Of a stretch of DNA of 33,276 bases, positions 1 to 8,825 are shown one piece after another (position 1 is the first letter of the stretch; every line of letters begins with the position of its first letter). The notes under the pieces are model-generated. The model had not been told where the DNA came from and ran no database searches. It saw only the letters and a list, made by a program, of their open reading frames with translations. Source of the DNA: Saprospiraceae bacterium (lineage in GTDB: Bacteria; Bacteroidota; Bacteroidia; Chitinophagales; Saprospiraceae). The translations under genes and the position numbers were made by a program. The stretch is taken from NCBI GenBank assembly GCA_022844265.1, contig JALHMA010000019.1, positions 1-33,276 of the forward strand, read 5' to 3'.

Positions 1-2704
1 CAAGCGCATGTTCCGGGAGACTGATCCGTACGAACTCGCTCGCAGGATTAGGTGAAATCTGTACGTGGAATTTCCCGGCAGCAGGCGCTTCCGTGTGCAC
101 GATTTGCACTTCCAGAAAATCCTCACAAACTGTATGAAAGGGGGTATTTGTCAGCACCGGTTCATTTTCGTCGAAATAAATGGCTGCCTGGTTGAAAATG
201 ACCGCTCCGACCGGATTGCCGGCTCTTTGGGCGATTCGGAAACTGACGAAGCCGTTGGAGGCACGCTCGTTCACGTTGGAATCCGGCAGCATGATATCGT
301 CAAACAACACTGACAGGATGCCCGTTCCGTTCAGGGTCCAGGTGTACGGATGGCTGGATGCACCGGGCCGGATGCTCGACGATTGAAGCCAGGCCGAAAG
401 TGTATCGCGGATTTCCACCCGGAAGGCCGTATCCGTTCCCGTATTTTGAAAACGCACCAGGTATTCCAGTTCCTGATCGGCTTCGATACAATGCGCGTCG
501 TCTACGCCGTATGGGAAACCGGTTTTATCGTTCGGGTCGTAACTGCCGATAACTTCTTTGCAAAAAATATCACCGAAACTATTGCCGCTGTGATTGGCGA
601 AGAGGTTGAACATACCGGTCGTAAAGTTACCTGTCACCGTGCAGCCTTCTACCGCTACTGTCGGGTTCTGATTACTCAGGGGGTGTCCGGGTTCTTGTGT
701 CGCAGTGAGCCGCCAGGTGTGCCCGGTGGCCGGTACCGTTACGACGTTTGTTTCGCCCGCCAAAAGATTCGTTTGGCCTTCCCGTGTGATAACATGGTCG
801 TCAATAATCACATAATCAACAGGTTGTGAAGTGGGTTGGTAGCCTCGATTGGTCAGGAACAAGCGCACGGAGTCGCCTTCACAGGAGCCGCCCACTTGAA
901 TACTGGCGCCCGACCACATATCGGAAGGTGGCAAACAAATCGAATCCGGCCGGGCATGGGCCTCGATACAAAGTGTCTGCCCCAGCGGCGCATTGCAGTC
1001 GACAAAGGCCGTCATATAAACTACCCGGCATTCCAGCGGCGGTAAAGAGTCGAAGGTGACAACAATCGTGTCGCCCTCCAGGGTGAAAGGAACCGAGAGA
1101 TCGGAGAGTGTAATCAGCGGGTCGGGCAGGATCCGGATTTGTGCAGGAACAGCTGTGGCATTACCCAGGTTGCAAATTTTGACACTCGTTTGGAGGTCGG
1201 CGCAGCGGCGAAAATTCGGCGCCGCCACATCCACTTCCAGAACGGGACAATCGATCTGTGACTGCACGGCAAAGTCGGTCGTGTCGATAACAGGCTGTCC
1301 GCCCGGCAGGAAAAAAACGGTCACCGTGTCGGCACAAGACTGCCAGACGTAGCTGGGCGGAGAGAGAAAAACCTGATAAGCACCGGTATCGATAAAAGGA
1401 ATCCGGTAATGCCCGGCGGCATCGGTGACCCCGAACAGGGAAAATTCCGGCCCATCGACCGTCACAATCCAGTTTTGCAAAGGCGTTTCGCCATTGTCTG
1501 TCAGGCAGTTAACGTTGTCGTCGATCAGCACCCTGCCTTCGATCACATTTTGATAACTATCGAGATCGCCGTCGGCTGATATTTTGAGCACCACGATTTT
1601 GTTGTCGTCTCGGCGGCCTGCGGCCACCAGACTCCCGTCGGACAAAACACGGCCTGCTTTAAGGTCGATGGTCCCCAGCGGCAGGTTGGGAAACGAGCGC
1701 GTCCAGGCAATGCTCCCGTCGGCGTTCACCCTGGCCACCGTAGCGTTCAGTTGGTTCAGGTTGTCTAAATAATTGATTCCCAACACATAAAAACCGCTGT
1801 TTCCAATCGGCAACACCAAAGTCGCCTCCAATTGGCACATGGCAGGCACATCGTTCAGGTAGCGGTGCCAGATGGTATCGCCGATGGGGTCGAGTAAAAG
1901 CAGCCAGGTGGTGTCGTTGCCCTGATAATTGTCCGACTGCACGATGAGGCTTTGTTCTGCGTCGTTGATGCCGAATCCTTTCGGCCTCAGGCTCAAATTG
2001 GGATAGGTTTTGTGGTGCCAGGCTACAGAGCCGTCCGGCAGGTAGCGCGTCAGCAAATAATAAAACGGATTGGGATTGCCAGAAAGAATCGTGTCGATCA
2101 TTGGCCAACCCGACAGTCCGCCGCCCGAACCATCCGGCGCTATCCCTAACGAAGCTTGATAATCATTCGTCGTAACGGTATTTTTCCATAAAAACGCGCC
2201 GTCGGCAGCGAATTTTGTCGTGAAATATTGAAAGTGATTCGACGGGTTGGTGTAGTAATAACCTTTGACAAAAATTTCGCCGGCGTTATTTTCCTCTACT
2301 TCCCAGACTTGCAGCCCAGCGATTGCCGGCGCCAACCGCTGCGCCGTACGCCAAACGGTATCCTGCGCGGGATTGCGTTTCCACACCACCAGCGAATCGG
2401 CCAGTTTGAAGGCCGTCACCACCGAGCCGTCCAACTCGCGAAAATGCGGATTATTTTCCGGCATCAGTTGCGCGGTGAAAGTAATCGGCAGGCCGTTGTC
2501 CTCCGTACGCAGCAAAGCCACCGCGTTGTTGGGTCGGCGCAAGGCAATCCCGTAGTCGCCATTGGGATAAAGAAAGACGGACTGCGCTTCCAGGTTCAAA
2601 CCCTGAGGCGGATCGTAAAATTTCAAAAACGATTGAGCGGAACCATTGGCCAGGTTTAACAGCCAGCAAAGCACGATGGGCAGGTAATAGAAGTGTCTAT
2701 TCAT
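1..2704 (-). CDS. Secreted protein with DUF7619-like repeat region and C-terminal T9SS type A sorting domain (3' end truncated by window edge)
   Basis: Minus frame read from ATG at 2704: MNRHFYYLPIVLCWLLNLANGSAQSFLKFYDPPQGLN (signal peptide). Contains SYDPNDK..YLVRFQNTGTDTAF..YFDENEPVLTN and ends ..KFHVQISPNPASEFVRISLPEHAL at the edge. Absent from the ORF track because its stop lies outside the window. Confidence 0.85.
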   Translation of the reverse strand, partial: MNRHFYYLPIVLCWLLNLANGSAQSFLKFYDPPQGLNLEAQSVFLYPNGDYGIALRRPNNAVALLRTEDNGLPITFTAQLMPENNPHFRELDGSVVTAFKLADSLVVWKRNPAQDTVWRTAQRLAPAIAGLQVWEVEENNAGEIFVKGYYYTNPSNHFQYFTTKFAADGAFLWKNTVTTNDYQASLGIAPDGSGGGLSGWPMIDTILSGNPNPFYYLLTRYLPDGSVAWHHKTYPNLSLRPKGFGINDAEQSLIVQSDNYQGNDTTWLLLLDPIGDTIWHRYLNDVPAMCQLEATLVLPIGNSGFYVLGINYLDNLNQLNATVARVNADGSIAWTRSFPNLPLGTIDLKAGRVLSDGSLVAAGRRDDNKIVVLKISADGDLDSYQNVIEGRVLIDDNVNCLTDNGETPLQNWIVTVDGPEFSLFGVTDAAGHYRIPFIDTGAYQVFLSPPSYVWQSCADTVTVFFLPGGQPVIDTTDFAVQSQIDCPVLEVDVAAPNFRRCADLQTSVKICNLGNATAVPAQIRILPDPLITLSDLSVPFTLEGDTIVVTFDSLPPLECRVVYMTAFVDCNAPLGQTLCIEAHARPDSICLPPSDMWSGASIQVGGSCEGDSVRLFLTNRGYQPTSQPVDYVIIDDHVITREGQTNLLAGETNVVTVPATGHTWRLTATQEPGHPLSNQNPTVAVEGCTVTGNFTTGMFNLFANHSGNSFGDIFCKEVIGSYDPNDKTGFPYGVDDAHCIEADQELEYLVRFQNTGTDTAFRVEIRDTLSAWLQSSSIRPGASSHPYTWTLNGTGILSVLFDDIMLPDSNVNERASNGFVSFRIAQRAGNPVGAVIFNQAAIYFDENEPVLTNTPFHTVCEDFLEVQIVHTEAPAAGKFHVQISPNPASEFVRISLPEHAL

Positions 2705-2729
2705 CTTTTGTTGATTTCTTTTTTCGGTA

Positions 2730-2737
2730 CAAAAGTG
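2730..2737 (-). promoter_or_regulatory. Candidate Bacteroidota -7 element (CACTTTTG, near TAnnTTTG) for the 1..2704 gene
   Basis: Minus-strand CACTTTTG about 26 nt upstream of ATG 2704, with a TTG about 23 nt further upstream. Confidence 0.35.
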
Positions 2738-2924
2738 CGGGAACGAGGCAGCATAAAATGCAACATATTTATCTTGCAATCAAAAAGGCGTTGAGGGTGT
2801 TGAAAGGTTGAGAATGTTGAGTAAAGTTAAGAAGTGGCCAAATCCCGCTTTTTTTTAATGATTTTTGTTTATTTTTAATTTTATCGACCCTTCATTTATT
2901 ACATAGAATACAACTACAATCAAA

Positions 2925-4334
2925 ATGAAAGATACGCTCGCATTGCATCTTTTTCAGTCGCTTTCTGCCAAAGAAGTGCTGCGACTGGGCAAATTTCTCC
3001 AATCGCCGTACTTCAACCATCGCAGCGACGTGCAGGTTTTATATCGTGTGCTGGCCGAACATGCGGCTTCCGGCTCGCCCGTTCCGCCCGAAAAGGAACA
3101 CGTTTTCGCCGTTGTTTACCCGGAAAAACCGTGGGACCGGCTGCAATTCAATTACCTGGCCGGTTTTTTTGTCGAACTGCTGGAGCAATTTATGGCTTGC
3201 GAGGAGTTGCTGTCCGACCGCATGCAAAACCGTTTGTTCAGATGCCGCGCTTTCCGAAAACGCGGTTTGAGCCGCCATTTTGAAAAAAACGCTGCGGAAC
3301 TGCTGCGCCAACACCACGCCACACCGCACCGCAATGCGGGTTTCTGGCTGTTTGAATATCAACTTCAAAATGAAATCTTTGGCCACCAGCTCCTGCAAAG
3401 CGGCGGCAAACAGACCAACCTGGCTGCTGTAACGGAGGGTCTGACCAATTTTTACCTGCTGGAACACCTCAAATGGGCGGGTGCGACGCGTTCGCTGCAA
3501 TCCTATTCCCGCCAGGCCCTGCCGCCGCTGCCGCTTTCGGAAGGTGTGCTGGCAACCGTGGAAGCAGTCGGGGAGCATGAAAATCCGGCGCTGTCGCTCA
3601 TGCACGCAGGCCTGACCGCGCTCCGCGAGCCGGAAAACGAGGAAAATTTCAGCCGCCTGAAAACCTTGCTGCGCACCCACCGCGACCTGTTTCCTGCCGC
3701 TGAACGCCGCGACCTGTATATGACGGCCATCAATTTTGCTATCCGCCGGCACAATCGCGGCGAACGCCCGTATACGCTCGAAGCCTTCGAACTGTACCGG
3801 GAAGCGCTGGAATTGGGTATCCTGCATGAAAACGGCTTACTGTCGAAACACACGTATATCAATGTCCAGAACCTGGCACAACTCACGGGCGCACATGACT
3901 GGGCTTTGCATTTTCTGGAAAGCAGCCGCGCGGCCCTGCCACCCGCCGAACGCGACAATATATACCGCTATGCACTGGCCGGTTTTCATTTCCGGCACTC
4001 CGAGTACCGCGCGGTGCTCGAACTGCTGCGGGAAGTGGATTTTTCCGATATTTTTATCCAGTTGGACGCGCGTAAAATGTTGTTGCGCAGTTATTTCGAA
4101 TTGGGCGAGTGGTTGTCATTGGCCAGTTTGCTCGACAGTTTCAAGGCGTTTTTACTGCGTCAGAAAAACCTGGGCTACCACCGGGAGAGCTATCTCAGTC
4201 TGGTAAAATTCACAAAAAAACTAGCCAAAACGGTACGGGCGGGCCGCTCCAAACGCACGGCGCTGGCCAACCAGATTCGCCTGTCGGAAGCCGTTGCGGA
4301 ACGGGAATGGTTGTTGGAAAAATTGTCAGTATGA
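2925..4334 (+). CDS. Conserved hypothetical protein, 469 aa
   Basis: Long ORF with alpha-helical, Leu/Arg-rich composition; overlapping minus-strand ORFs are shorter and low-complexity. Confidence 0.85.
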   Translation: MKDTLALHLFQSLSAKEVLRLGKFLQSPYFNHRSDVQVLYRVLAEHAASGSPVPPEKEHVFAVVYPEKPWDRLQFNYLAGFFVELLEQFMACEELLSDRMQNRLFRCRAFRKRGLSRHFEKNAAELLRQHHATPHRNAGFWLFEYQLQNEIFGHQLLQSGGKQTNLAAVTEGLTNFYLLEHLKWAGATRSLQSYSRQALPPLPLSEGVLATVEAVGEHENPALSLMHAGLTALREPENEENFSRLKTLLRTHRDLFPAAERRDLYMTAINFAIRRHNRGERPYTLEAFELYREALELGILHENGLLSKHTYINVQNLAQLTGAHDWALHFLESSRAALPPAERDNIYRYALAGFHFRHSEYRAVLELLREVDFSDIFIQLDARKMLLRSYFELGEWLSLASLLDSFKAFLLRQKNLGYHRESYLSLVKFTKKLAKTVRAGRSKRTALANQIRLSEAVAEREWLLEKLSV

Positions 4335-4473
4335 CATCTCTCTTTGCACAATCCCGACAATACCACCCCTATATTTTCCCCCACACGCCCAACCCCAACT
4401 AATTGCTCTATTATTGCGTCTTTTTGAAAAAATACCGAATAAGAATATTCGATTTTCACCCGATTCAGCATAA

Positions 4474-6906
4474 ATGACGCGACTTTTACTACTTTTTGAT
4501 GCCCGCCGCCTGAGCCTTTTTATTCTTTTTTTTCCTGTCATGCTCGCCGCGCAAACGCCCTGCTATTTTATGCCCAGGGTGACGGATTCCCAGACCGGCG
4601 AAGCCCTGGTCGGCGCTTCCCTGAAAATGGACGGGCAGGAAACCAGCATGTCGACCGACTCGCTGGGAGAACTCAAGATACCGGTCACTTGTGCGGAACA
4701 TACAGTCAGGTTTCAATTGCTGGGGTACAAGCCGTTTTCCCGGAAAGTTGTCGTCAAAGGTCAAACGATCGTTGCCATCGAAATGGAAAACATCGCCACA
4801 CAGATCGAGGAAGTGGTGGTCAGTTCGCAGGGCGCCAACCGCACGATGGAAACGCCTGCGCTGGGCGTCAGTATGTTGAACATGAAAGCGGTGCAGAAAC
4901 TGCCGCCCGCCGCCGGAGAAGTGGATATTTTACGCGGCATTCAGACGCTGCCGGGCATTTCCGCCGTGGGTGAAGGCGCCAATGGCGTCAATATCCGGGG
5001 CGGGGCAGTGGATCAAAATTTGATCCTGCTGGACAATATGCCGGTGTTTAACCCCACCCACCTGCTGGGCCTTTTTTCGCTGTTCCCGACGGACGCGATC
5101 CGGGAAATGCAGATTTACAAAGGCTCCATTCCGGCGCGTTACGGGGGCCGCACTGCGGGTGTACTCGATGTAAAAATGAGCGAACCCAACGCGGAAAAAT
5201 TTAAAATGAAAGGTGGTATCGGACTCATTTCCAACAGATTACACGCTGAAATACCGATTGTAAAGGAAAAAATAGCCTGGATGACTTCCGCCCGGTTTTC
5301 TTTCAACGAATACCTGATTAATTTTTACAACAAGGCCCTGGTCGGTACTTTTGCCAAACGAGTGATTCCCAACAACAAACCCGTTTTTTTCGATCTGGCG
5401 AATAAAATCACCTGGCGACCGACGAACCGGGACAATATTTCATTTACCAGTTATATCAGCCACGACTCGTACCGGGTCGATTCTTTGTTCGGCATTGCCA
5501 ATATTGTTCCCCGGCAATCGACCATGCAATACGGGCACAACAACCTGGCCCTGCGCTGGAACCACAATTATTCGGACCAACTTAACCTCAATGTGCTGGC
5601 CGTTCAGTCGCTGTACAATACCAGCACAAAGGCGTCGGACGAAAGAGCGGGATTCGATTTTGACACCCGCCTCCGCTACCACAACGCCAAAGCGGAACTG
5701 ACTTACGCGCCCGATGCCAAACAGCGCATCAACGTGGGCGCCTCCATTACGCGCTACGGCATCAGCCCCGCCGAACTGCAACCGCGCGAAGGTTCATCCG
5801 TCTCCACGGTGCTGCTGCCCGACGAGCAGGCCTGGGAAATGGCGGTTTTTATTTCAGATGAATACGAACTGAGCGACCGGCTGCTCATCGAACCCGGCCT
5901 GCGCTATGTCAATTACTGGAATATGGGGCCGCTGGCGGTGCCCGTTTTTTCGGAGGATGCGCCGAAATCGCCGGGTAGCGTACTGGACTACCTGGCTTTG
6001 GGCAACGGCGCCGTGGAATCGCATTACGGCAGGCTGGAACCGCGCCTGGCGCTGCGGTACAAACTGAACAATCAAAGTTCGGTCAAGGTCGGTTACAACC
6101 GGATGAACCAGTTCCTGCAGATCATCGCCAACAACACTACCCCACTCCCGAATGCCCGCTGGAAAACCTCCAACCGCTACGTGCCGCCCGCGCAAAGCGA
6201 CCTGTTTTCCGCAGGGTATTTCCGCGACACCCGCAACCGGATGTGGGAATGGTCGGTGGAAGGGTACTACCGCCGGCAAGGTTCCATTTTCGATTACCTG
6301 AACGGGGCAGAACTCGCCATCAACCCGATTGTGGAGACCCAATTGCTGCAAGGTTCGGCCAAAGCCTACGGCGCCGAATTGTTTATCAACAAAAAGAAAG
6401 GTGTGATGACGGGCTGGCTGAGTTATACCTATGCCCGCAGTTTTCAGCAAATTACCGGCGATTTCCCGGCCTTGCAACAACTCAACGGCGGCGACTGGTT
6501 TCGCACCAACATAGATAAACCGCACACAATCAATGTGTTGTTGAATTTCCAGACCGAACGCCACAATTCCGTGTCCTTTACGTTTGTGTACAGCACCGGA
6601 CGACCTTACACCGCGCCGGTCAGTTTTTACCAAAACGGTTTCACGATCGTCCCGGTGTACACGGATCGCAACAATGCACGTATTGCAGACTACCACCGGC
6701 TCGATTTTTCCTGGACGATCAACAATCCTTCCATGAAAGATCGCAAATGGGAAAGTTCCTGGGTTGTTACCGTGTATAACCTGTATGGCCGTAAAAATGC
6801 GTTTTCGTATTTTTTCAATCCCAACCTGGAGTCTTTTCAACCGTTCAAAGTGAGTGTGTTTCCCACGCCGCTGTTTTCGCTGACCTACAATTTTAAATTT
6901 GAATAA
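4474..6906 (+). CDS. TonB-dependent receptor with N-terminal carboxypeptidase-regulatory-like domain
   Basis: VTDSQTGEALVGASLKMDG.., plug region DILRGIQTLPGISAVGEGANGVNIRGGAVDQNLILLDNMPVFNPTHLLG, C-terminal beta-barrel strands. Confidence 0.93.
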   Translation: MTRLLLLFDARRLSLFILFFPVMLAAQTPCYFMPRVTDSQTGEALVGASLKMDGQETSMSTDSLGELKIPVTCAEHTVRFQLLGYKPFSRKVVVKGQTIVAIEMENIATQIEEVVVSSQGANRTMETPALGVSMLNMKAVQKLPPAAGEVDILRGIQTLPGISAVGEGANGVNIRGGAVDQNLILLDNMPVFNPTHLLGLFSLFPTDAIREMQIYKGSIPARYGGRTAGVLDVKMSEPNAEKFKMKGGIGLISNRLHAEIPIVKEKIAWMTSARFSFNEYLINFYNKALVGTFAKRVIPNNKPVFFDLANKITWRPTNRDNISFTSYISHDSYRVDSLFGIANIVPRQSTMQYGHNNLALRWNHNYSDQLNLNVLAVQSLYNTSTKASDERAGFDFDTRLRYHNAKAELTYAPDAKQRINVGASITRYGISPAELQPREGSSVSTVLLPDEQAWEMAVFISDEYELSDRLLIEPGLRYVNYWNMGPLAVPVFSEDAPKSPGSVLDYLALGNGAVESHYGRLEPRLALRYKLNNQSSVKVGYNRMNQFLQIIANNTTPLPNARWKTSNRYVPPAQSDLFSAGYFRDTRNRMWEWSVEGYYRRQGSIFDYLNGAELAINPIVETQLLQGSAKAYGAELFINKKKGVMTGWLSYTYARSFQQITGDFPALQQLNGGDWFRTNIDKPHTINVLLNFQTERHNSVSFTFVYSTGRPYTAPVSFYQNGFTIVPVYTDRNNARIADYHRLDFSWTINNPSMKDRKWESSWVVTVYNLYGRKNAFSYFFNPNLESFQPFKVSVFPTPLFSLTYNFKFE

Positions 6907-6907
6907 G

Positions 6908-8026
6908 ATGCATCGCCCTTTCCTTGCCTCATCCCTCATCCCTCATTCCTCATTCCTAATCCTTCATCCCCCAAAAATACGCCCTTTACTTACGGCGGCC
7001 CTGCTGTTGCTGCTGAATGCCTGTCAATACCCGGTCGATTCCTCGGCCTTGCCCGATCTGAAACAATTCCTCGTGATCGATGCGGAGTTGACGGAAAATT
7101 ACGGAAAAGTGCGGGTCAACTATACCCTGACGGACGTGACTACGCAGGGCGCGTATTTGTTTCCGCCGCCGCCCGCCAATGCCTCCGCTTATGTGCTGGA
7201 CAGCCAGGGAAACAAGACGGATTTCCAAATCGACGGCAGCATTAATACCGCTTTTCAGGGAGTGGCGGGCGAAACGTATCGTTTATTCGTTTTCGCAGAT
7301 GGCAAAACGTACGAATCGAAACCCGAAACCATGCCGGCCTGCCCGGAACTGGATTCGCTTTCGGTCATTTTTTCACAGGAGAATACCCGTTCGCCAAACG
7401 ATCTGTCCTACTACGGATTCGATGTGTACGCACAAGCGAGCGACATCCCGAATCAGAACAATTTTTACCAGTGGGACTGGATTCATTACGAAAAAGCCGT
7501 GGGTTGCGAAGTAGTACAGGAATTCGGACGGGATGTCATTTACCCCTGCGATCCGAGCGATTGCTGGAATATTGCGTACAATACCCGCATTGTGGTGCAG
7601 TCCGATCAACTGCGCGACGGGCAGCCGCTGGCCCACAAAGTGGTGCGCGTGCCCTTCGCCACGCCGCCCAACAAATACTATCTGCGGGTGGAACAACGGG
7701 CCATCACACCTTCCGTTTTTGCATACCTGCAATCGCTGCAAACGCAGACGCAAAATGTCGGCTCCATTTTCGACATTCCCGCCCAGACCCGCTTCAATCC
7801 CAATGTGTACAACGCAAATAACCCGGACGAGCAAATCCTGGGCGTTTTCAGCGTTTTTTCTTACCGAAGGAAGGTTATTTATATCGACCGTTCACAGGAA
7901 ATAAACGGTGTCAGGGCCAAAATTGCTAAAATCAGCCCGCCTTACACCAGCGACCCGTTTGCGTCGTCGCCTTGTGTGGAGTCGTTGTATAGGACGCAGG
8001 TAAGGCCGGAGGGGTGGGAGGATTAG
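6908..8026 (+). CDS. DUF4249-type outer-membrane lipoprotein paired with the TonB receptor
   Basis: Lipobox LLLLLNAC followed by QYPVDSS..LVIDAELTE; ATG at 6908 just after the receptor stop. The ORF-track start at 6899 is a TTG. Confidence 0.85.
   Translation: MHRPFLASSLIPHSSFLILHPPKIRPLLTAALLLLLNACQYPVDSSALPDLKQFLVIDAELTENYGKVRVNYTLTDVTTQGAYLFPPPPANASAYVLDSQGNKTDFQIDGSINTAFQGVAGETYRLFVFADGKTYESKPETMPACPELDSLSVIFSQENTRSPNDLSYYGFDVYAQASDIPNQNNFYQWDWIHYEKAVGCEVVQEFGRDVIYPCDPSDCWNIAYNTRIVVQSDQLRDGQPLAHKVVRVPFATPPNKYYLRVEQRAITPSVFAYLQSLQTQTQNVGSIFDIPAQTRFNPNVYNANNPDEQILGVFSVFSYRRKVIYIDRSQEINGVRAKIAKISPPYTSDPFASSPCVESLYRTQVRPEGWED
6927..6970 (+). repeat. Heptameric array (CCTCATC/CCTCATT, 6 degenerate units) inside the DUF4249 N-terminal coding region
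   Basis: CCTCATC CCTCATC CCTCATT CCTCATT CCTAATC CTTCATC. Confidence 0.85.
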
Positions 8027-8071
8027 AGGTGAGAAGTGAGTGGTGAGTAGTGAGTAGTGAGTAGTGAGTGG
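8027..8071 (+). repeat. Heptameric array (AGGTGAG/AAGTGAG/TAGTGAG) starting directly after the DUF4249 stop
   Basis: TAG(stop)AGGTGAGAAGTGAGTGGTGAGTAGTGAGTAGTGAGTAGTGAGTGG. Confidence 0.9.
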
Positions 8072-8091
8072 CATACCGTTGCAAGAATATT

Positions 8092-8183
8092 GAGTTAGGG
8101 TTGTACGAAAAATTTCGGAGATGGTTTGAGCCCAAAAACAGGATGTTTGTCAATTACTTTAATCCTTCGTACAACCCTAATTC
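8092..8183. repeat. 18-bp inverted repeat (17/18) between convergent DUF4249 and gcvH genes
   Basis: GAGTTAGGGTTGTACGAA (8092-8109) versus TTCGTACAACCCTAATTC (8166-8183). Confidence 0.8.
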
Positions 8184-8198
8184 ATCATTCATCATTCA

Positions 8199-8585
8199 TC
8201 AACCTACCACCTTCTCATACGCTGCCGCATCCAGCAAACCGTCCAGATCAGCCGGGTTGGCTACTTCAATTTTAATGATCCAGCCTTTGCCGTAGGGGTC
8301 TTCATTGACCAATGCCGGATCGCCGCTGTCGCCTACTGCGGCATTGAATTCCAATACTTTAGCCGTTACGGGCATAAACAGGTCGGAAGTGGTTTTCACC
8401 GCTTCCACGGTGCCGAAAATGGTATTGGCTTCCACCGTTTCACCCACGGTTTCCACTTCGATATATACCAGTTCGCCCAGTTCGCTTTGAGCGTATTCCG
8501 TAATGCCCACATAGGCGATGTTTCCACTTTCAATGCGGAGCCATTCGTGGTCTTCCGTGTATTTGCAATTTGCCGGGAATTTCAT
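8199..8585 (-). CDS. gcvH: Glycine cleavage system H protein
   Basis: [68 protein letters not shown]: lipoyl-domain signature. ATG 8585 preferred over the ORF-track start at 8744. Confidence 0.96.
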   Translation of the reverse strand: MKFPANCKYTEDHEWLRIESGNIAYVGITEYAQSELGELVYIEVETVGETVEANTIFGTVEAVKTTSDLFMPVTAKVLEFNAAVGDSGDPALVNEDPYGKGWIIKIEVANPADLDGLLDAAAYEKVVG

Positions 8586-8594
8586 TGTATTGTC

Positions 8595-8622
8595 GTGAGT
8601 TGTGAATAGTGAGTGGTGAGTA
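8595..8622. repeat. Heptameric array in gcvH 5' leader (GTGAGTT GTGAATA GTGAGTG GTGAGTA on + strand)
   Basis: Four consecutive 7-nt units, ending 9 nt from the gcvH ATG. Confidence 0.85.
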
Positions 8623-8633
8623 TTAAGCAGCGG

Positions 8634-8641
8634 CAAAAGTA
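8634..8641 (-). promoter_or_regulatory. Candidate -7 element TACTTTTG for gcvH
   Basis: Exact TAnnTTTG match on the minus strand upstream of the leader array. Confidence 0.5.
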
Positions 8642-8793
8642 GCATTTTCGGGCAGGGCTGAAATGATGTTGCCGGAAAAATGTTATTCATACCCCGCATC
8701 TTGGTCGTTATGGGACAAAGTGAAATATTTAAGCCAATAACCATTCATCCATTGCGGTAAAAGTCCCATTTTTGGCGATCAAAACCTTCCAGC

Positions 8794-8822
8794 GCTAACC
8801 GATAACTAATAACGGATAACTA
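8794..8822 (+). repeat. Heptameric leader array (GCTAACC GATAACT AATAACG GATAACT) directly upstream of pepP
   Basis: Period-7 xATAACx units ending 3 nt before ATG 8826. Confidence 0.85.
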
Positions 8823-8825
8823 CGC

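Noticed and set aside
5854-6939. 361-aa minus-strand ORF opposite the TonB receptor
   Set aside because: The sense strand encodes a clear TonB receptor; antisense translation has no motif.
8027-8071. Possible CRISPR array from regularly repeated GTGAGTA units
   Set aside because: The unit is 7 nt with no spacers and no cas genes nearby; it is a simple tandem array.
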